A DNA stretch of 64,000 nt from Streptococcus sanguinis (GTDB taxonomy: Bacteria; Bacillota; Bacilli; Lactobacillales; Streptococcaceae). The notes under the pieces were generated by a model, which had not been told where the DNA came from, made no database searches, and saw only the letters and a program-made list of their open reading frames with translations. Location: contig NZ_JAHZPA010000007.1 in NCBI RefSeq assembly GCF_019929225.1, positions 36,314-100,313 on the forward strand, read 5' to 3'. A program made the translations under genes and the position numbers. Below are positions 24,975 through 33,528 of the stretch, one piece after another (position 1 is the first letter of the stretch; every line of letters starts with the position of its first letter).

Positions 24975-25679
24975 ATGAAAAAAAGAACACTATTTAGCTT
25001 ATTTTCTCTAGTTGCAGTACTATTTCTTCTGTCAGCCTGCCGTTTCCTTGTACCATCTAACTCAGATTCTACCACTCGCTCTTCCAATTCAGATAAATCA
25101 GGAAAAAAAGTTAGTTTAAAGGATTCCTCAAGCTCATCAAAGCAATCTTCCAAAAGCAAAAGCAGCTCCTCTAGCAGCAGTAGTTCTTCCAGAAGTTCTA
25201 GTAAAGAAAATAGTAGTTCTAGTAGGGATATAGAAAAAACCACAGATGGTCTTCCAGAAGATGCCGATCATGCTAAGAAAGATAAGATTTATGCGACTGG
25301 CGATGCCAAGGTTTATTACCAATCATATGAATCTGGGGGTTTTGAAGCTCAAATTCCTGAATTTAAAGGATATACCCAAGAAAAAGTTAAAAGTATTTTC
25401 GGCGAGCCAGAAAAAGTAAGCACCGACCTCGCTTCTGAATACGAAACCTTCCAAAACAAAGAATTAGAAAATCTGAAGAGGCTGGTTCAAGAGCAAAAAA
25501 TCAACACCGAACAAGCGCGTGCTTTCTTAGCAGGTGTAGTTGATATTTCTCAAGCATCAAGGTTACAAAACACCTATACGGTTTACTCTTATAAAAATGA
25601 ACAAATTTCTATTATCTTCTCGCAAGAGGGTGAGTTGCTTTACGTCACTCCCGACCCCGACTACCTCTACTTTAAATAA
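24975..25679 (+). CDS. DUF4947-type lipoprotein with polyserine linker
   Basis: A 234-residue exported lipoprotein: signal peptide with lipobox LSAC (Cys22), a very serine-rich linker (about 50-85), then a globular domain of about 140 residues. The latter includes YTQEKVKSIFGEPEKV (an SmpA/BamE-like 'fold-recognition' type segment) and ends FSQEGELLYVTPDPDYLYF. I assign DUF4947 from memory with moderate confidence. Function unknown. AAAGG precedes the ATG. A terminator follows. Confidence 0.8.
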   Translation: MKKRTLFSLFSLVAVLFLLSACRFLVPSNSDSTTRSSNSDKSGKKVSLKDSSSSSKQSSKSKSSSSSSSSSSRSSSKENSSSSRDIEKTTDGLPEDADHAKKDKIYATGDAKVYYQSYESGGFEAQIPEFKGYTQEKVKSIFGEPEKVSTDLASEYETFQNKELENLKRLVQEQKINTEQARAFLAGVVDISQASRLQNTYTVYSYKNEQISIIFSQEGELLYVTPDPDYLYFK

Positions 25680-25691
25680 TGCTCAAAACGA

Positions 25692-25730
25692 AGGCCGAGA
25701 CTTTGCTTTAAGTCTTGGCTTTATTATTTT
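25692..25730 (+). terminator. Terminator of the DUF4947 lipoprotein gene
   Basis: GCCGAGACTT/AAGTCTTGGC hairpin followed by a T-rich tail. Confidence 0.8.
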
Positions 25731-25911
25731 ACCAGTCTAAGAAACCTAATAAAATAAAATTTTGCCTATCTATGCCTATTTTCGGAATTTAACTCTTTTC
25801 CACTTGAAAAACATTTGATATAATAGTACATGGAGAAAAAGAAAAAGTAGTTTGCTATGATAGCTATTAGTTTGAAGAGCAGACTGAGGCTTAGCCTCAA
25901 AGGGAGATTTT

Positions 25912-26442
25912 ATGTTAGAAAGCAATAAACGCCGAAAAACCAAGGCTATTATTGAGAGAGCCATGGTTTCACTGCTGCATCAGCAGTCCTTCGACCATAT
26001 CACTACTGTCCAGTTAGCTCAAGCTGCTGGCATCAGCCGTAGTAGTTTTTATACTCACTACAAGGATAAGTACGATATGATTGAACGTTATCAGCAAAAC
26101 CTCTTTCATCAACTGGGGTATATTTTTGATAACAATCAGGAGGATATTCAAACTGCGATTACGGAGGTCTTTCAGTTCCTCCAGCTAGAGCCGCTTTTAG
26201 CTGCTCTTCTGACAGAAAACGGAACGAAAGAAATTCAAAATTTCCTGCGCCATAAGCTGCAGATGATGCTAGCTGATAGCCTTCAGGATCGCTTTAGCAA
26301 TCGCATTTACAATCATTTTGAAAAAGAATACAGCCGAGTCTTTCTCGCTAATGCCTTCTTCGGCGTCTGCCAGATGTGGGTTTCCAGAGGGAAAAAAGAA
26401 AGTCCTGAACAAATAGCAGAATTTCTTTTAAAAATGATATAA
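25912..26442 (+). CDS. TetR/AcrR family regulator
   Basis: A 176-residue regulator with an N-terminal TetR helix-turn-helix (ITTVQLAQAAGISRSSFYTHY, about 34-54) and a TetR_C-type C-terminus (FFGVCQMWVSRG). GGGAG precedes the ATG. It stands alone between two terminators. The nearest gene with TetR-like operator sequences is the yhgE-like gene 1.3 kb upstream, whose relatives are often controlled by such regulators; that link is inference. Confidence 0.9.
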   Translation: MLESNKRRKTKAIIERAMVSLLHQQSFDHITTVQLAQAAGISRSSFYTHYKDKYDMIERYQQNLFHQLGYIFDNNQEDIQTAITEVFQFLQLEPLLAALLTENGTKEIQNFLRHKLQMMLADSLQDRFSNRIYNHFEKEYSRVFLANAFFGVCQMWVSRGKKESPEQIAEFLLKMI

Positions 26443-26493
26443 GAAGTTGCTTAAGCCCATCGGGCACACTTCTACTCAAATTTTTGAACAATT

Positions 26494-26540
26494 AAACAGG
26501 GTGTACGAAACCAAAAGAGGTTCTGTACACCCTGTTTTTA
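26494..26540. terminator. Bidirectional terminator
   Basis: Thirteen-base arms AAACAGGGTGTAC/GTACACCCTGTTT with an inner GAAACC/GGTTC stem; T runs in both directions. It separates the TetR gene from the convergent ketosynthase gene. Confidence 0.9.
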
Positions 26541-27485
26541 TTATAATTTCATAGCCAACATATTGACTGTCATACCAGCTGCTGTTCCCATCAGAGCGAT
26601 GGTGTCCCCTTCCTTGACTAGATTGCGCTCCAGAGCATAGCAGAGGGAAAAGGGCACTGCTACTGACACCATATTACCATAGTCTTGCACGAGATTGAGG
26701 TATTTGTCATCAGGAATACCCAAGCTGCGCATGACCATTGGCAGGGCACGACTGGCCTGATGCGGAATGATATAATCCAAGTCAGACAGGCTGAGACCAC
26801 TCTTTTCTTTAAATTCTTTAAACATTTCTGGAATTTTTCTGGCAGAGAGCAAGAGAATCTTCTTGCCATTCATGTCAAACATGTAGTGAGTCTTGGTAGC
26901 ATCCGAATACTCCTTAGGCTGAAAAGATGTCAAACCACCGCGAATCTCTGTATCGTGTGCTCCTTCAGACCAGGTCCGCTGCAGGCTGGAGATGACCCCT
27001 CTTTCTTCCTCTGTTGCTTCAAAAATCAAAGCAGCCGCACCATCACTGAACAACTCAAAACTTTCTTTCTGATTGGGATTAAGTCCTAAACTTCCAACCT
27101 CACTGGACACGATGAGGATTCTATGATACTCACCAGCCTCCAACAAATGAGACATGAGACTCAAAGCCGAGATAAAACTGGTGCAGGTCGTGTTGATATC
27201 CATGGCTGGAATGGACAAGCCCTTGGCTACCAACTCATGAATCAGGGCCGCTGTACAAGGAATAGGCTGGACACCCACCGCACTGGCTGACACGATACAA
27301 TCGATGTCTTTGATTGTCAAGCCCGCTTGCTCTAGGGCTTTTTCAATCGCCTTGACCGCCATGGAAAGCTGGGTTTCTTCATTTTCCACCACTCGATAAC
27401 GAGTCTGATCCTTAAAAGTCACAGTATTTCTAGGTAGATGCGTACCATAACCAACAATCTTTATATGATTCTTTACTGTTGTCAT
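26541..27485 (-). CDS. FabH-like 3-oxoacyl-ACP synthase III family protein
   Basis: A 314-residue thiolase-fold ketosynthase. The complete catalytic triad is visible: Cys101 in NTTCTSF, His242 in IIPHQAS, Asn271 in DYGNMVS. The C-terminal GTAAGMTVNM matches the GxGxG-type end of KAS III. It is unlikely to be the housekeeping FabH, because no fab genes are near and it closes a four-gene cluster with an adenylating enzyme, an MBL hydrolase and an OleD-like reductase. It probably condenses an unusual acyl thioester. It begins 100 bases after the adenylating gene, behind AAGGAGT. Confidence 0.85.
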   Translation of the reverse strand: MTTVKNHIKIVGYGTHLPRNTVTFKDQTRYRVVENEETQLSMAVKAIEKALEQAGLTIKDIDCIVSASAVGVQPIPCTAALIHELVAKGLSIPAMDINTTCTSFISALSLMSHLLEAGEYHRILIVSSEVGSLGLNPNQKESFELFSDGAAALIFEATEEERGVISSLQRTWSEGAHDTEIRGGLTSFQPKEYSDATKTHYMFDMNGKKILLLSARKIPEMFKEFKEKSGLSLSDLDYIIPHQASRALPMVMRSLGIPDDKYLNLVQDYGNMVSVAVPFSLCYALERNLVKEGDTIALMGTAAGMTVNMLAMKL

Positions 27486-27585
27486 ATTAAACTCCTTCTT
27501 GTCAGACTTGGGGCTGTTCGGCAGCTGGGTAAACTGCTAAAGCACTTGAGCCTCTGATTCATGTATTTTTCCACTTGGGGCATTC

Positions 27586-28845
27586 TTAAGCCCGATAGAT
27601 GCGTTTCAACTTACGGCTTCTGTCCCGCTGATAATCTTCAAAAGAAATAGCCGGCATAAGAAAGTCTTTATCAGTCGCTAAGTTTTGAAACTGCTTGATA
27701 ATTTCGTCTTCTCGCTGCTGACTACGATGTTCGATAGCAATGATCAGCGAATAGTCCTTTTTCTGAGCGACTTGATATTCTCCAATCCCATCAACTAAGA
27801 GCAGACAACGGCGGATAAAGTCTGGAAAGACCTCCACCGACTGACCTGCAGCATTTTCAAAAATGAAAATATCATCCGAGCGCCCCTCAATCCTGTCAAT
27901 CCGTGTAAAGACCGAACCGCAGGGGCAAGGTTCAGGATTTTCCACCAAGATATCATTCAGCTCATATTGAAAAATTGGCTGAGAAGTCCGCTTGAAATCC
28001 GTAATAATTGGATAAAAGCGTCTATCATCCAAGTAACTCTTTTTTACATGGACAATATCTTCATTTAGATGAAGATTCCCGTGGATACAAGTGCAGGCTA
28101 GAAAGCCCTCGGTCGCTTGGTAGACCTGATCCACCTTTTTCAGACCAAATCCTGCTTGAATCCTCTGCCGATCTGGCTCTTCTAAAATCTCTGCCACCGA
28201 TACGACTTTGCTAAGGGCAATTTTCAAATTTCCTGCCTGGACTTGTTTAGCCAGCTCCAAGAGCATTGATGCTGGCGCTACCAAAATCGTTGGCTGGTAA
28301 GCATTCAAACGCTCTACATGCTCTTCGGCTCCCTGAAAAGTATCAAAATACTCCAGAGAAATCAAGCCTGAATTGACAGTCTGATAGAGCTCGTTGTCTG
28401 CCCGAAGAAAGAAGGCTATTTTGTGACCAAAGAGTTTACCTTTAGGCAGCATCTTGGCCAAGATGGCTGCCGCCCACATACTACGCTCCTTTTCAGTGGT
28501 GACAAACAAGCCTCGGTGACCAGATGTCCCTGAAGACAAGCCGACAGCAATCTCTCCTATCATGGGACTAAAATCACGTGTCCGCTCGCTCTCCAGGGCA
28601 AAGGCTAGCAACTCATCTCGATTCAGTCCCTGAGTATTGAGCTCATTGAAATGCTCCATCATAAAGGCCTTATTCATCTTAAAATCTGCTGGAATACCTG
28701 ATTTGAAATAAGGCGATTCCTGCTGCAGAAATTCCCGATAGGCTGCTAAAGCCTTGACTTGATAGCGTTCCAGAGTCTGTCGATCTTTAAATTGATGCCC
28801 CCAGCGCATGACGCTAAAGGTTTTTAGAAATGTTCCCAGTTTCAT
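27586..28845 (-). CDS. PaaK/F390 synthetase-like adenylate-forming enzyme
   Basis: A 419-residue protein of the phenylacetate-CoA ligase/coenzyme F390 synthetase branch of the ANL superfamily. The ATP-binding loop is SSGTSGHRG (104-112). A cysteine group in the second half (ACTCIHG, then CPCGS) resembles the zinc-ribbon insertion of PaaK-like enzymes, and GRSDDIFIFE is the hinge motif. Expected to activate a carboxylic acid as an acyl-adenylate and then thioester. I start it at ATG 28845; it overlaps the MBL gene by 32 bases. Substrate unknown. Confidence 0.8.
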   Translation of the reverse strand: MKLGTFLKTFSVMRWGHQFKDRQTLERYQVKALAAYREFLQQESPYFKSGIPADFKMNKAFMMEHFNELNTQGLNRDELLAFALESERTRDFSPMIGEIAVGLSSGTSGHRGLFVTTEKERSMWAAAILAKMLPKGKLFGHKIAFFLRADNELYQTVNSGLISLEYFDTFQGAEEHVERLNAYQPTILVAPASMLLELAKQVQAGNLKIALSKVVSVAEILEEPDRQRIQAGFGLKKVDQVYQATEGFLACTCIHGNLHLNEDIVHVKKSYLDDRRFYPIITDFKRTSQPIFQYELNDILVENPEPCPCGSVFTRIDRIEGRSDDIFIFENAAGQSVEVFPDFIRRCLLLVDGIGEYQVAQKKDYSLIIAIEHRSQQREDEIIKQFQNLATDKDFLMPAISFEDYQRDRSRKLKRIYRA

Positions 28846-29641
28846 ACAAAATCTGCTCCGCTCTCTCAGCCGGATCATGACTGACTAGCACCTGATAGCC
28901 GACAGCAAGCAACTGCCGCAGCAAGGCCACACCAGCCATGTATTCTTCTTTGCTATCCTGAATCAGTGACGGCAAGAAACGCATCTGCTCCGTATAAGGC
29001 AACAGATCCACGCCCCAGCACAAATCAGCTCCGATAAACAGATGATAATCTGGCAAAAAGAGACAAGCTTGACCAGCGGCATGGCCATCAACTGAAGCCA
29101 GATATATACTGCCATCCCCAAACAAATCAACTGTCTTGCGATAGAGGAATTCTGCTTGGACCTGCTGAGGTTCTACCACTTCCAACCGACTCTCAAAATC
29201 CTGCGGAAGAAATTCCTTGAAAATCAAATCCTTAAGCTTGGCATGCTGATAAGTTTTGAAAACGGTCTTGGTCAGAATGAAGCGGGCCTTGGGAAAGAAA
29301 GCGGCTCCGCCGATGTGATCTGGATGCAAGTGCGACAAGATGACATAAGAAATATCTTCTGGCGCAATTCCTTTTTGCTCAAGCAGACGATCTACACGCT
29401 CCTCTTCTGACATATCAACAGGCGTTCCCAGACCATAAAGCCAGTATTTAAAATTGGGCTTCAGAATAGCTGGAGAATAGCCAGTGTCGTAGAGAATATA
29501 GCCTTTCTCACGATGCTTCAAGAGGAAAACACCAGCTGGAAAAATCATTTTTTTCTTGGCAACTCCCTTAAACATCTGCTGCAAGTGACTGCTGCAGCGT
29601 CCAGGCTGAAGATACTCAATTTTCTCGATAATGTTGGACAT
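28814..29641 (-). CDS. MBL-fold metallo-hydrolase
   Basis: A 275-residue metallo-beta-lactamase-fold protein. The metal motif HLHPDHIGG is at 104-112. Further ligands are expected in the VDGHAAGQ (H near 190), GADLCWG and VSHDPAE segments. This resembles AHL-lactonase or thioesterase-like MBL proteins such as PqsE. No signal peptide. ATG 29641 follows GAAGGGA and overlaps the reductase gene by 26 bases. In this operon it could release an acyl product as a thioesterase or lactonase. Confidence 0.82.
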   Translation of the reverse strand: MSNIIEKIEYLQPGRCSSHLQQMFKGVAKKKMIFPAGVFLLKHREKGYILYDTGYSPAILKPNFKYWLYGLGTPVDMSEEERVDRLLEQKGIAPEDISYVILSHLHPDHIGGAAFFPKARFILTKTVFKTYQHAKLKDLIFKEFLPQDFESRLEVVEPQQVQAEFLYRKTVDLFGDGSIYLASVDGHAAGQACLFLPDYHLFIGADLCWGVDLLPYTEQMRFLPSLIQDSKEEYMAGVALLRQLLAVGYQVLVSHDPAERAEQILYETGNISKNL

Positions 29642-30593
29642 ATTTTGCAATCCCTTCACTGATTGTCAACTTGGGTTGATAGCCCAAATCCCTTACTGCT
29701 GCTGATATATCCAGCGTTTGACTATAACGCATTAAGTAATAGGTGTAAAGAGTCAGCGGTGGCTCTTTTTCAATATGAAAGAAGCGATAAAAGCTTTCAA
29801 ATCCCTGTGCCAGAATACCTAGAAAAGCAGCAGGCAACTTAACATAACGTTTACGAACCTGTAAACCATCTAAAGCTTCATCCAGCATATCCTTGAAACT
29901 ACGGGATTCTCCGTTGGTAATATTGTAAACTTGTCCTTGCGCTTCTGGAATTTCCAAAGCCAGTCGAACAGCAAAGGCCACATTTTCCACACAGGTCATG
30001 TCCATCATTTGCTGGCCATCTCTGATAAGTGGAATCGCCAGTTTTTGACTTAAGCGCAGAATCCTAGGAAAGATACTGGTATCTCCAATACCAAAAAGCC
30101 CTCTAGGACGCAAGATAACTGATGGAACTTGAGGATAGCTTCGGACAATCCGCTCAGCCATGAGCTTGCTTTTAATATAGAAATTCAGCTCGTTTTCCTG
30201 AGGAGCAGCCTCTTCTTTGATAGCAAGTTGGTCACGCGCGGCAGCATAAACACTCGGAGAGGAAATATAGACCAGTCGTTGCACTCCAAAATGTCGGCAG
30301 GCTTCCATAACCAACTTGGTTCCTACTACATTTGTCTGATAAAACTGCTCCCAGGGTCCCCAAATCGTTGAGAGAGCACCAGCGTGCACCACTGCATCCA
30401 CTCCTTCGCAGGCTGCAAAAATTTCTTCTTCTCTGGTAAAATCTCCAGCAAAAAACTCTACTAAAGGACCTTCTAACTGCCGACCAGCCTTCAGATTACG
30501 ACCAAAAGCCCGCACCTGATAGCCTTGTTCAGCTAGCTCTTCTACAACATACTTTCCTAGAAAGCCAGTCGCACCTGTCACTAGAACCTTCAT
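29616..30593 (-). CDS. NAD(P)-dependent SDR, OleD/3-beta-HSD-like
   Basis: A 325-residue extended short-chain dehydrogenase. The nucleotide loop is TGATGFLG (6-13), the active-site pair Tyr139-Lys143 (YIKSK), and the serine is near 111-112 (YISSPSVY). Motifs LRPRGLFGIGDTSIFPR, DMTCVENVAFAVRLAL and ITNGES are characteristic of 3-beta-hydroxysteroid dehydrogenase/OleD-type reductases that act on 2-alkyl-3-keto acids. ATG 30593 lies behind AAAGGAGTAG. First gene of the four-gene cluster; a -10 TATAAT lies near 30640. Confidence 0.83.
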   Translation of the reverse strand: MKVLVTGATGFLGKYVVEELAEQGYQVRAFGRNLKAGRQLEGPLVEFFAGDFTREEEIFAACEGVDAVVHAGALSTIWGPWEQFYQTNVVGTKLVMEACRHFGVQRLVYISSPSVYAAARDQLAIKEEAAPQENELNFYIKSKLMAERIVRSYPQVPSVILRPRGLFGIGDTSIFPRILRLSQKLAIPLIRDGQQMMDMTCVENVAFAVRLALEIPEAQGQVYNITNGESRSFKDMLDEALDGLQVRKRYVKLPAAFLGILAQGFESFYRFFHIEKEPPLTLYTYYLMRYSQTLDISAAVRDLGYQPKLTISEGIAKYVQHYREN

Positions 30594-30847
30594 CGCTACT
30601 CCTTTCATACAATTTTCTGTTTGTGTCTTGTCCCCATTATACACCATTTCAGCAAATCTTCCGTAAAAAAGCTGGAAAAAATCTTTACAGAGTGTCTCAC
30701 CTGATTAGATAGGAGCAGAAAGAAATCACTAAATTTCTGAAAAATATCTGTCTCCTTTTCCTTGCTCTTAGTTATAGAAAATTGAGCAAACTCAAGTTTT
30801 CGTCAACCTTTTTAGTTAAAATCAGCTTTATTAGTTCACTGAGAATA

Positions 30848-30875
30848 TTAAAAAAGAAGCCGGGAAACCGGCTTC
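30848..30875 (-). terminator. rpsD terminator
   Basis: GAAGCCGG/CCGGCTTC hairpin with six T on the minus strand. Confidence 0.9.
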
Positions 30876-30889
30876 TGAACAAATACAAA

Positions 30890-31501
30890 TTAAAGCATTT
30901 TGTTGTAGAATTCAACGATAAGTGCTTCGTTGATTTCTGGGTTTATTTCGTCGCGCTCTGGAAGGCGAGTCAATGAACCTTCTAATTTTTCAGCATCGAA
31001 TGATACGAATGCTGGACGTCCAAGAGTTGCTTCAACAGCTTCAAGGATTGCTGGAACTTTCAATGATTTCTCGCGAACTGAGATCACTTGACCTGGAGTT
31101 ACGCGGTATGATGGGATATCAACGCGTTTGCCGTCAACAAGGATGTGACCGTGGTTTACGAATTGACGAGCTTGACGACGAGTAGTCGCAAGACCAAGAC
31201 GGTAAACAACGTTATCCAAGCGACGCTCCAAGAGAAGCATGAAGTTGAAACCAAGGATTCCTTCTTTGATTTTTGAAGCTTGAACAAACAAGTTACGGAA
31301 TTGTTTTTCACCTACACCGTAAGTGAAACGAAGTTTTTGCTTTTCAGCCAATTGCAAACCGTATTCTGACAATTTGCTGCGGTTGTTTGGTCCATGTTGA
31401 CCAGGTACATAGTTACGGCGAGCCAATTCTTTACCTGTACCAGTAAGAGAAAGACCCAAACGACGAGCTTGTTTCCAAGATGGTCCTGTATAACGTGACA
31501 T
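30890..31501 (-). CDS. rpsD: 30S ribosomal protein S4
   Basis: A 203-residue primary rRNA-binding protein of the small subunit. It starts [19 protein letters not shown], contains the S4 RNA-binding domain ([31 protein letters not shown], about 95-125) and ends FYNKML. GGAGGACA precedes the ATG at 31501; an in-frame extension to 31627 is leader, not protein. In Firmicutes S4 represses its own mRNA. Confidence 0.98.
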   Translation of the reverse strand: MSRYTGPSWKQARRLGLSLTGTGKELARRNYVPGQHGPNNRSKLSEYGLQLAEKQKLRFTYGVGEKQFRNLFVQASKIKEGILGFNFMLLLERRLDNVVYRLGLATTRRQARQFVNHGHILVDGKRVDIPSYRVTPGQVISVREKSLKVPAILEAVEATLGRPAFVSFDAEKLEGSLTRLPERDEINPEINEALIVEFYNKML

Positions 31502-31651
31502 AAAAATGTCCTCCTGTAAAATATTTTCGAGGAAATAGTCACTTAGAAAGCCCTGATTCGTGCAGAACATTTTCGCCCAAACAGCTAAGGCTACTTTTAT
31601 AGCTGATGTTCTGTTGACGAGCTCCATGCTTTCCTGCTGCTATTTCACACA
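31502..31651 (-). promoter_or_regulatory. rpsD leader, possible S4 autoregulatory element
   Basis: About 150 bases lie between the predicted start point and rpsD. In Bacillus and relatives such leaders fold into a pseudoknot that binds S4. The length fits, but I could not confirm the fold by eye. Confidence 0.45.
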
Positions 31652-31657
31652 AAGGCT

Positions 31658-31686
31658 ATTGTACCATGAATACAGTCAAAAGTAAA
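31658..31686 (-). promoter_or_regulatory. rpsD promoter
   Basis: Minus-strand TTTACT (31686-31681), 17-base spacer, TACAAT (31663-31658). Confidence 0.7.
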
Positions 31687-31696
31687 GGGCCTCATA

Positions 31697-31723
31697 CAAA
31701 AAATCAAGCCAAAAGGCTTGATT
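31697..31723 (-). terminator. Terminator of the thi transport operon
   Basis: AATCAAGCC/GGCTTGATT hairpin with six T on the minus strand. It directly abuts the rpsD promoter. Confidence 0.85.
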
Positions 31724-31763
31724 AAAGTTGTTTCTTTAAAGCAAAGGAATTCCAACAGTTGCT

Positions 31764-32486
31764 TCACACTCCCAAAATCCTCAAAATCTCTTGCTTGTAT
31801 CGCAGCTTCTGTAGTTCCTTATCCTCGCTGTCTGACCAGGTCAGCTGGAGATTTGCGACGATTTGCCCAGGCCGATTTTTCAGAACATAGATACGGTCAC
31901 TGAGAGCCAGAGCTTCCTCGATGCTATGAGTAATGAGAAGAGTCGTCAGACCCAGCCTACGATGAATGTCCAGATACCAAGCGTGCAGCTCCATCTTGGT
32001 CAGCTCATCCAAGGCACTAAAGGCCTCGTCCAGAAGAAATAGCTTGTGGCCGAACATATAGGTCCGCAGCAGAGCCACTCGCTGCCGCATCCCTCCACTC
32101 AGCTCATGAGGATACTTGTCTGCCACATCAAAGAGCCCAAAATCTTTCAAAATCTGACTTGCCTGCTCCGTTGCTTCCTTTTTGGATACTTTTCGGATTA
32201 ACAGGGGCAAGATGACATTGCCCAACACCGTCTTGTGCTCCAGCAGTAAGTCCTTCTGCAGCATATAACTCACCCGGCCCTTGGGATTTTCCTGCCCATC
32301 TAGGACAATCCTGCCCGACTGGACCTCCAAAATCCCAGCAATTAGATTAAAGAGGGTCGTTTTCCCGACTCCACTAGGCCCCAAAATTGCTACGACCTGG
32401 CCTGCTTCTACCTGTAGGCTGATATCTTTCAAAATCTGCTGCTCATCATAAGCATAGCTTACATTTTCAAGTTTAATTTCTGTCAT
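31764..32486 (-). CDS. thiZ: ABC transporter ATPase, ThiZ-like (HMP uptake)
   Basis: A 240-residue cytoplasmic ATPase. Walker A GPSGVGKTT is near 36-44, the signature LSGGMRQR near 128, and Walker B LFLLDEAFSAL near 148-158. It resembles the NitT/TauT-type ATPases. Last gene of a three-gene operon headed by a TPP riboswitch, so it most likely energises import of the thiamine pyrimidine precursor (HMP or formylaminopyrimidine). The start overlaps the thiY stop. Confidence 0.88.
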   Translation of the reverse strand: MTEIKLENVSYAYDEQQILKDISLQVEAGQVVAILGPSGVGKTTLFNLIAGILEVQSGRIVLDGQENPKGRVSYMLQKDLLLEHKTVLGNVILPLLIRKVSKKEATEQASQILKDFGLFDVADKYPHELSGGMRQRVALLRTYMFGHKLFLLDEAFSALDELTKMELHAWYLDIHRRLGLTTLLITHSIEEALALSDRIYVLKNRPGQIVANLQLTWSDSEDKELQKLRYKQEILRILGV

Positions 32487-33487
32487 TATTTTATATAATC
32501 GTTGCTAAATCCCTTGTCACTCAAGTCATTGTCCACGATCCCCTTATCCTTGGCCCATTTGTAAAAGGCATTCCAGCGGCTAGCCTCAAACTGACCCCAC
32601 TTGTCCTTATCTGATGCATATTGCTCGGACAAATATTTTTGAGAAGCCAAAACAAAGTCTCGTTTGTTTTTCAGCTCTGGCGCATGTTTGATTAAAATAT
32701 CCGCTGCCTCTTCAGGATGCTCCATGGCATATTGATAACCCTTCTTGATAGCCTGCAGGACCTTTTTCGCCTCGTCCGGATTCTTCTTCAGATAGTCATT
32801 ATTGGCAATGATGACTGGAGAATAATAGTCAAACTCCTTGACATAGTCCTTCATATAAAAGAAATTAGTGTCCATGCCCTGAGTTTGAGCCATGATGCCG
32901 TCCCAGCCATGATAAATCCAGGCTGCATCAAACAAGCCATTTTCAATCGGAGTAATAGAGTTGGAATCGTTGTTGGGAACTTTTTCCACTTCATCAAACT
33001 GGCCGCCTTGGCTTTCGACCAAGGTTTTGAGCATGCCTAGCTCCACTGGATCATTCCAGGTACCATATTTCTTCCCAGTCAGATCCTTAGGTTCTGTAAT
33101 ACCTGCAGACTTCTTGGAAATAATGCCCGAAGTATTATGCTCTACAATGGCTGCGACTGCTGTGATTTCTGCGCCCTTATCCAGTTTTTTAGCCATGGAG
33201 TCCTGGAAGTAAATACCAAAAGGCGCCTTGCCGTTGATAATCAGATCCGAACTGCTATCTTCAGGCGGCAACTTGATATCCACATCCACGCCTGCTTCCT
33301 TGAAATATCCCTTTTCCTGAGCTACATAAAGGCCGGTATGGTTAGTGTTAGGTGACCAGTCTAGGATGAAATCAATCTTTTTATCCTTGCTTTCAGACGT
33401 AGATTTCGACTGACCGCAGGCCGCTAGGCCAATGATTGACACGGCAGCCAAACCTGCCAACAAGACTTTATAACTTTTTTTCATCAT
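32486..33487 (-). CDS. thiY: Pyrimidine-precursor-binding lipoprotein, ThiY-like
   Basis: A 333-residue substrate-binding lipoprotein: signal peptide with lipobox LAAC (Cys24), then an NMT1/THI5-like domain (IDFILDWSPNTNHTGLYVAQEKGYF-type opening, split here as DWSPNTNHTG and YVAQEKGYF). That opening is shared by ThiY and yeast THI5 proteins that bind pyrimidine precursors of thiamine. Riboswitch control supports the assignment. AGAGGATAA precedes the ATG pair. Confidence 0.9.
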   Translation of the reverse strand: MMKKSYKVLLAGLAAVSIIGLAACGQSKSTSESKDKKIDFILDWSPNTNHTGLYVAQEKGYFKEAGVDVDIKLPPEDSSSDLIINGKAPFGIYFQDSMAKKLDKGAEITAVAAIVEHNTSGIISKKSAGITEPKDLTGKKYGTWNDPVELGMLKTLVESQGGQFDEVEKVPNNDSNSITPIENGLFDAAWIYHGWDGIMAQTQGMDTNFFYMKDYVKEFDYYSPVIIANNDYLKKNPDEAKKVLQAIKKGYQYAMEHPEEAADILIKHAPELKNKRDFVLASQKYLSEQYASDKDKWGQFEASRWNAFYKWAKDKGIVDNDLSDKGFSNDYIK

Positions 33488-33528
33488 TATCCTCTTTTCT
33501 TTCTTTGGAAAATAGCAGAGCTAAGCTC

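Noticed and set aside
31502..31627. N-terminal extension of rpsD
   Set aside because: S4 always starts MSRYTGP or similar, and a perfect Shine-Dalgarno precedes 31501; the extra 42 codons are leader sequence.
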